Origin: DATGSL01 sp964645585
GTDB lineage: Bacteria > Verrucomicrobiota > Verrucomicrobiia > Opitutales > T3Sed10-336
Direction of reading: 5' to 3'
DNA: 64,000 nucleotides
Assembly (NCBI GenBank): GCA_964645585.1
Contig: CAZYAN010000021.1
Coordinates: 1 to 64,000, forward strand
Part shown: positions 61,562 through 64,000 of the stretch, piece by piece
Position numbering within the stretch: the stretch's first letter is position 1
Layout: each line of letters opens with the position of its first letter
The notes under the pieces: generated by a model
The model's input: the letters and a program-made list of their open reading frames with translations, nothing else
Told to the model about the DNA's origin: nothing
The model's database searches: none
Translations under genes and position numbers: made by a program

Positions 61562-62554
61562 ATGAAGCCCAAACTCATTTTCATGGGGTCGAGCGCGATC
61601 GCGCTTCCGGCACTGAATTATTTGGCGGATCAGGCGGACTCGCTCGAATTCGCGGCGGTTTACACGCAGCCGGATCGGCCGTCCGGGCGAGGAAAGAAAT
61701 GCAAACCAAACGCGATCAAGCAATGGGCGCTAGACCGGGAGATTCCGGTTTTTCAACCGGAGAAACTCGATGAGGCGACGGTCGCGCATGTGCAGGAGTG
61801 TCAGCCGTGTCTAGTGCTCGTGATGGCGTATGGGCATATCCTGCGCCGCCGGCTGATTGACGCGCCCGCGTTGGGGACGTTTAACCTGCACGCGTCGATT
61901 TTGCCGAAGTATCGCGGCGCTTCCCCGATCGAGGCGGCGATCGCGAGCGGTGATGAGGAGACGGGCGTTACGTTGATGCGCATGGTGCGCCGGCTCGACG
62001 CGGGGCCGATTGTCGATATCGAGCGTTTTCCGATCGATCGATTGGAGACGGGAGAGTCGGCCGCGCGAAAGATTTCTGAAGCTTGCCCGCCTTTGCTGGA
62101 GCGCAACCTGCCGGCGATGTTGCGCGGTGAAGTTTCGGTGCGAGAACAGGATGACGCCGCCGCGACCTTCACGCGCAAGCTTGAAAAGATCGACGGCGCC
62201 TTGGACTTCGCCGCTTCCGCCGAGGAATTGGCGCGACGCATCAACGCTCTCTATCCGTGGCCCGGATGCTTTGTTCAGCAGGGAGAGCAGCGAATCAAAC
62301 TCGGGCTCGCGGATTGGGCGGACGAAGACCCGGGTGCCGATCCGGGCATGGTGATCGGCGCTGACGAACGCGCACTGCGAGTCGCGACGGGCCGCGGAAC
62401 CCTGCTGTTGCTCGCGCTGCAACGCCCGGGCGGGCGAATGCTGCCGGCCGCGGAGTTTTTGCGGGGATTGCCGTTCCCGGCCGGGACGAAATTCGCGTCG
62501 CAACCGATGCCGCCGCTGGTTGCGCGGACCCCGTTTCCTGTGCGCCAAGGTTAA
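61562..62554 (+). CDS. fmt: Methionyl-tRNA formyltransferase
   Basis: 330 aa. It formylates Met-tRNA(fMet) for translation initiation. Catalytic residues N108, H110 and D146 are in TFNLHASILPKYRGASPIEAAI and RRLDAGPI. The C-terminal tRNA-binding domain follows (about 205-315). N-terminal LIFMGSSAIALPALNYL is the usual start. It is normally co-located with def or other translation genes; here it ends the Lrp/aminotransferase/der operon. Confidence 0.96.
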   Translation: MKPKLIFMGSSAIALPALNYLADQADSLEFAAVYTQPDRPSGRGKKCKPNAIKQWALDREIPVFQPEKLDEATVAHVQECQPCLVLVMAYGHILRRRLIDAPALGTFNLHASILPKYRGASPIEAAIASGDEETGVTLMRMVRRLDAGPIVDIERFPIDRLETGESAARKISEACPPLLERNLPAMLRGEVSVREQDDAAATFTRKLEKIDGALDFAASAEELARRINALYPWPGCFVQQGEQRIKLGLADWADEDPGADPGMVIGADERALRVATGRGTLLLLALQRPGGRMLPAAEFLRGLPFPAGTKFASQPMPPLVARTPFPVRQG

Positions 62555-62675
62555 AGACTCGCTCCGCGCGGGTGGGGGAATACCGGAGGTGAATGTCAGA
62601 GACAGGACCGATTGCGAGCGGATGGCTAGGGTGATACGGTGGGCTCTCGTGTTTGTTTAAGAGGAGTGCGTAAGA

Positions 62676-62867
62676 ATGAAGGAAAACAGTCGCCCCGAAA
62701 ACGTTTTGATCCCTAAACGCCGCAAGAGGAAGAAGCGTGCCGCGCTTATCGAACCTCTGGTGTTTCCCGGCGCACCGTCCGCGATGAACTGGGTGAAGTG
62801 CCACACCCGGTGGAAGGAAGCCATCAGCCCCCGCGCGATCTGTGCTGTCCGGCGCAGGTGCCGCTAG
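62676..62867 (+). CDS. Possible small basic protein
   Basis: 63 codons, highly Arg/Lys-rich (IPKRRKRKKRAALIEP). A good GAGGAG site is at 62661-62666, 9 bases before the ATG, which is better than for most genes here. No homology is recognisable and the second half may be non-coding repeat edge. It could be a ribosome-associated or nucleic-acid-binding protein, or a chance ORF. Confidence 0.35.
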   Translation: MKENSRPENVLIPKRRKRKKRAALIEPLVFPGAPSAMNWVKCHTRWKEAISPRAICAVRRRCR

Positions 62868-62911
62868 GGGAACGGTGGTTGCGGAATTCGCGGACGAGTT
62901 CGGATACAGCG

Positions 62912-63007
62912 CAATCTCCCCGGCTGTAGCGATGAAGCCGCGCCTTCATCGACTGCTCACAATCTCCGCGGCTGTAGCGATGAAGCCACGCCTTCATCGA
63001 CTGCTCA
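62912..63007. repeat. Two tandem 48-bp units with CGATGAAG/CTTCATCG hairpins
   Basis: Units 62912-62959 and 62960-63007 both contain GGCTGTAGCGATGAAGCC and CTTCATCGACTGCTCAC. The 8-base arms form hairpins at 62930-62951 and 62978-62999. The same hairpin is at 19614-19635. Confidence 0.85.
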
Positions 63008-63016
63008 CTGAAGCAG

Positions 63017-63061
63017 CATCGGCGCATCGCCGATGACAGCGTCATCAGAGAAGCTCTGATG
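63017..63061. repeat. Chain of three overlapping hairpins
   Basis: CATCGGCG/CGCCGATG (63017-63035), ATGAC/GTCAT (63033-63045) and CATCAGAG/CTCTGATG (63043-63061), each with a 3-base loop. Adjacent stems share bases and therefore compete, so different foldings are mutually exclusive. It ends 17 bases before the dehydrogenase stop. Confidence 0.8.
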
Positions 63062-63077
63062 TTACGAGCGGGAGTAA

Positions 63078-63803
63078 TCAGCAAACCAGGCTGCGGCCGT
63101 TGTCGACGAGCAGCACCTGTCCGGTGATCGAACGCGCCCTTTCGGAAGCGAGAAAGACGACAGCGTCGGCAATGTCACGAGGATCTGAATACCGTTGGAG
63201 GAGCGCCGCCGCGCCTTCTTTCTCCAGGCGCTCCCGGTTGCTCTCATGCATATCGGTGTCGGTGAATCCCGGAGCGACCGTATTGACGCGGATGCCCGGT
63301 GCGAGAGCTTTCGCGAGCGAGACGGTCAGGTTGTGGACCGCCGCTTTGGACGCGGAGTAATCGACACTGGTGGGAACAAAAGCGCGCATCGAGCCGATAT
63401 TGACGATTGAGCCGGGCCGGCTGTCGAGACGCCTGGCGAACTCGCGGGACGTCAGGAAGGGGCCGACCGTATTCACCTGAAGAATACGAGAAAACGTTTC
63501 CGCGGTGACTTCGGAGAACGGCTCGCGATTGACGATCCCGGCGTTGTTCACGAGAATCGCGGGCGTGCCGAACTCTTTTTCCGCTGCATCAAAGAGGGCT
63601 TGAATATCCGCTTCCACCGACACATCTCCCTGGATGGCGGCCACTTTGCCGGGAAATCGCGCGGCGATCGCATCGGCTTCTTCGCGGGAGTGACGGAAGT
63701 TGCAGATGACCCGCGCTCCGGCTTCCGCGAAAGCCTCGACACAAGCCCGCCCAATTCCGCGCCCGCCTCCGGTGACAAGAACAATGGATTCGTTTAACCG
63801 CAT
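63078..63803 (-). CDS. FabG-like short-chain dehydrogenase
   Basis: 241 aa from the ATG at 63803. The glycine motif VTGGGRGIG, NNAG, then the catalytic GSMRAFVPTSVDYSASKAAV with Tyr and Lys. The N-terminal extension of the frame has no homology and lies in repeat-containing sequence. It resembles 3-oxoacyl-ACP reductases, but without other fatty-acid genes nearby the substrate is open. The upstream (right-hand) side runs to the window end without another gene. Confidence 0.88.
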   Translation of the reverse strand: MRLNESIVLVTGGGRGIGRACVEAFAEAGARVICNFRHSREEADAIAARFPGKVAAIQGDVSVEADIQALFDAAEKEFGTPAILVNNAGIVNREPFSEVTAETFSRILQVNTVGPFLTSREFARRLDSRPGSIVNIGSMRAFVPTSVDYSASKAAVHNLTVSLAKALAPGIRVNTVAPGFTDTDMHESNRERLEKEGAAALLQRYSDPRDIADAVVFLASERARSITGQVLLVDNGRSLVC

Positions 63804-63841
63804 AATAAGCAATGATCTGGCGACTTCCGGTGAACGTAAAC

Positions 63842-63868
63842 CACGAATCAGCACGAATAAACACGAAT
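63842..63868. repeat. Three CACGAAT units at 10-bp spacing
   Basis: CACGAAT at 63842, 63852 and 63862 with A-rich spacers. This kind of CACGAAT repeat is common between genes in related bacteria as far as I recall. It lies about 40 bases upstream of the dehydrogenase start. Confidence 0.6.
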
Positions 63869-64000
63869 CCCAAGAAATCAGACCGAACGGCGGATGCCGC
63901 CAGCCGCGGCGGCCAGGGAACGGACATCGCGTGAACCTCTGAAACCTTGGGATTTCCCACGCTGGAGGCTCGCGCCGCGAGTGCAACCGCGTATCTTCCG

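Larger units (their letters stand above)
62555..63077. other. Long intergenic region with hairpin repeats
   Basis: 523 bases between fmt and the convergent dehydrogenase. The first part holds a small basic ORF (62676-62867). The second holds two tandem 48-base repeats and a chain of hairpins just before the dehydrogenase stop. No tRNA or known ncRNA was recognised. Confidence 0.6.

Overview
The window is GC-rich bacterial chromosomal DNA carrying about 45 recognisable genes. It has no rRNA or tRNA gene, no insertion sequence and no prophage that I can see. The gene set suggests a member of the Verrucomicrobiota, perhaps Opitutae-like. The pointers are a PEP-CTERM surface protein, short prepilin-like proteins, large secreted proteins with a shared C-terminal module, a CBS-containing family II pyrophosphatase, a LemA/M48 pair and many small hairpin repeats between genes. 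This is inference from gene style, because no marker-gene search was possible. A run of exactly 100 N inside a tandem repeat shows that this is a scaffolded draft assembly.

Layout. 1-3.2 kb: end of a lipoprotein gene, a short-chain dehydrogenase, a small membrane protein, and a restriction-modification pair (BglII/BstYI-like nuclease with an MT-A70 adenine methylase). 3.2-7.3 kb (minus): lemA, an M48 metalloprotease and hemL. 7.5-12.2 kb: a tightly overlapping four-gene energy-transduction operon (TPR protein, ExbB-like, ExbD-like, TonB-like). 12.3-19.3 kb: HNH nuclease, an unrecognised conserved protein, a secreted subtilase, gluQRS and a DUF2062 membrane protein. 19.4-23.3 kb: tandem repeat with the assembly gap, a glycosyltransferase, a dCMP deaminase-like protein and two paralogous prepilin-like proteins. 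23.5-34 kb: pyrophosphatase, M14 carboxypeptidase, a NAGPA/golvesin protein, a GHL10 glycosidase-like protein and a LOG-family protein.

34-42.4 kb: histidine genes hisD-hisC-hisB run straight into a sugar locus (GT4, GT4 fused to an alpha-helical domain, GH130). 42.4-49.6 kb (minus): two secreted proteins, ilvB with a clear valine/leucine leader-peptide attenuator, an MFS exporter and a coiled-coil membrane protein. 49.7-57.3 kb: ndk, then an RND efflux operon (adaptor, pump, outer-membrane channel, TetR regulator) with a palindromic operator at its front, then a NUDIX hydrolase. 57.5-62.6 kb: FKBP isomerase with a strong terminator, then a compact operon of Lrp-type regulator, aminotransferase, der and fmt. 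62.6-64 kb: hairpin repeats and a FabG-like dehydrogenase.

The most interesting items are the ilvB attenuator, where leader peptide, antiterminator and terminator can all be read from the sequence; the GT4/GT4/GH130 locus; the unusual partner choice of the restriction-modification pair; and several families of dispersed hairpin repeats.
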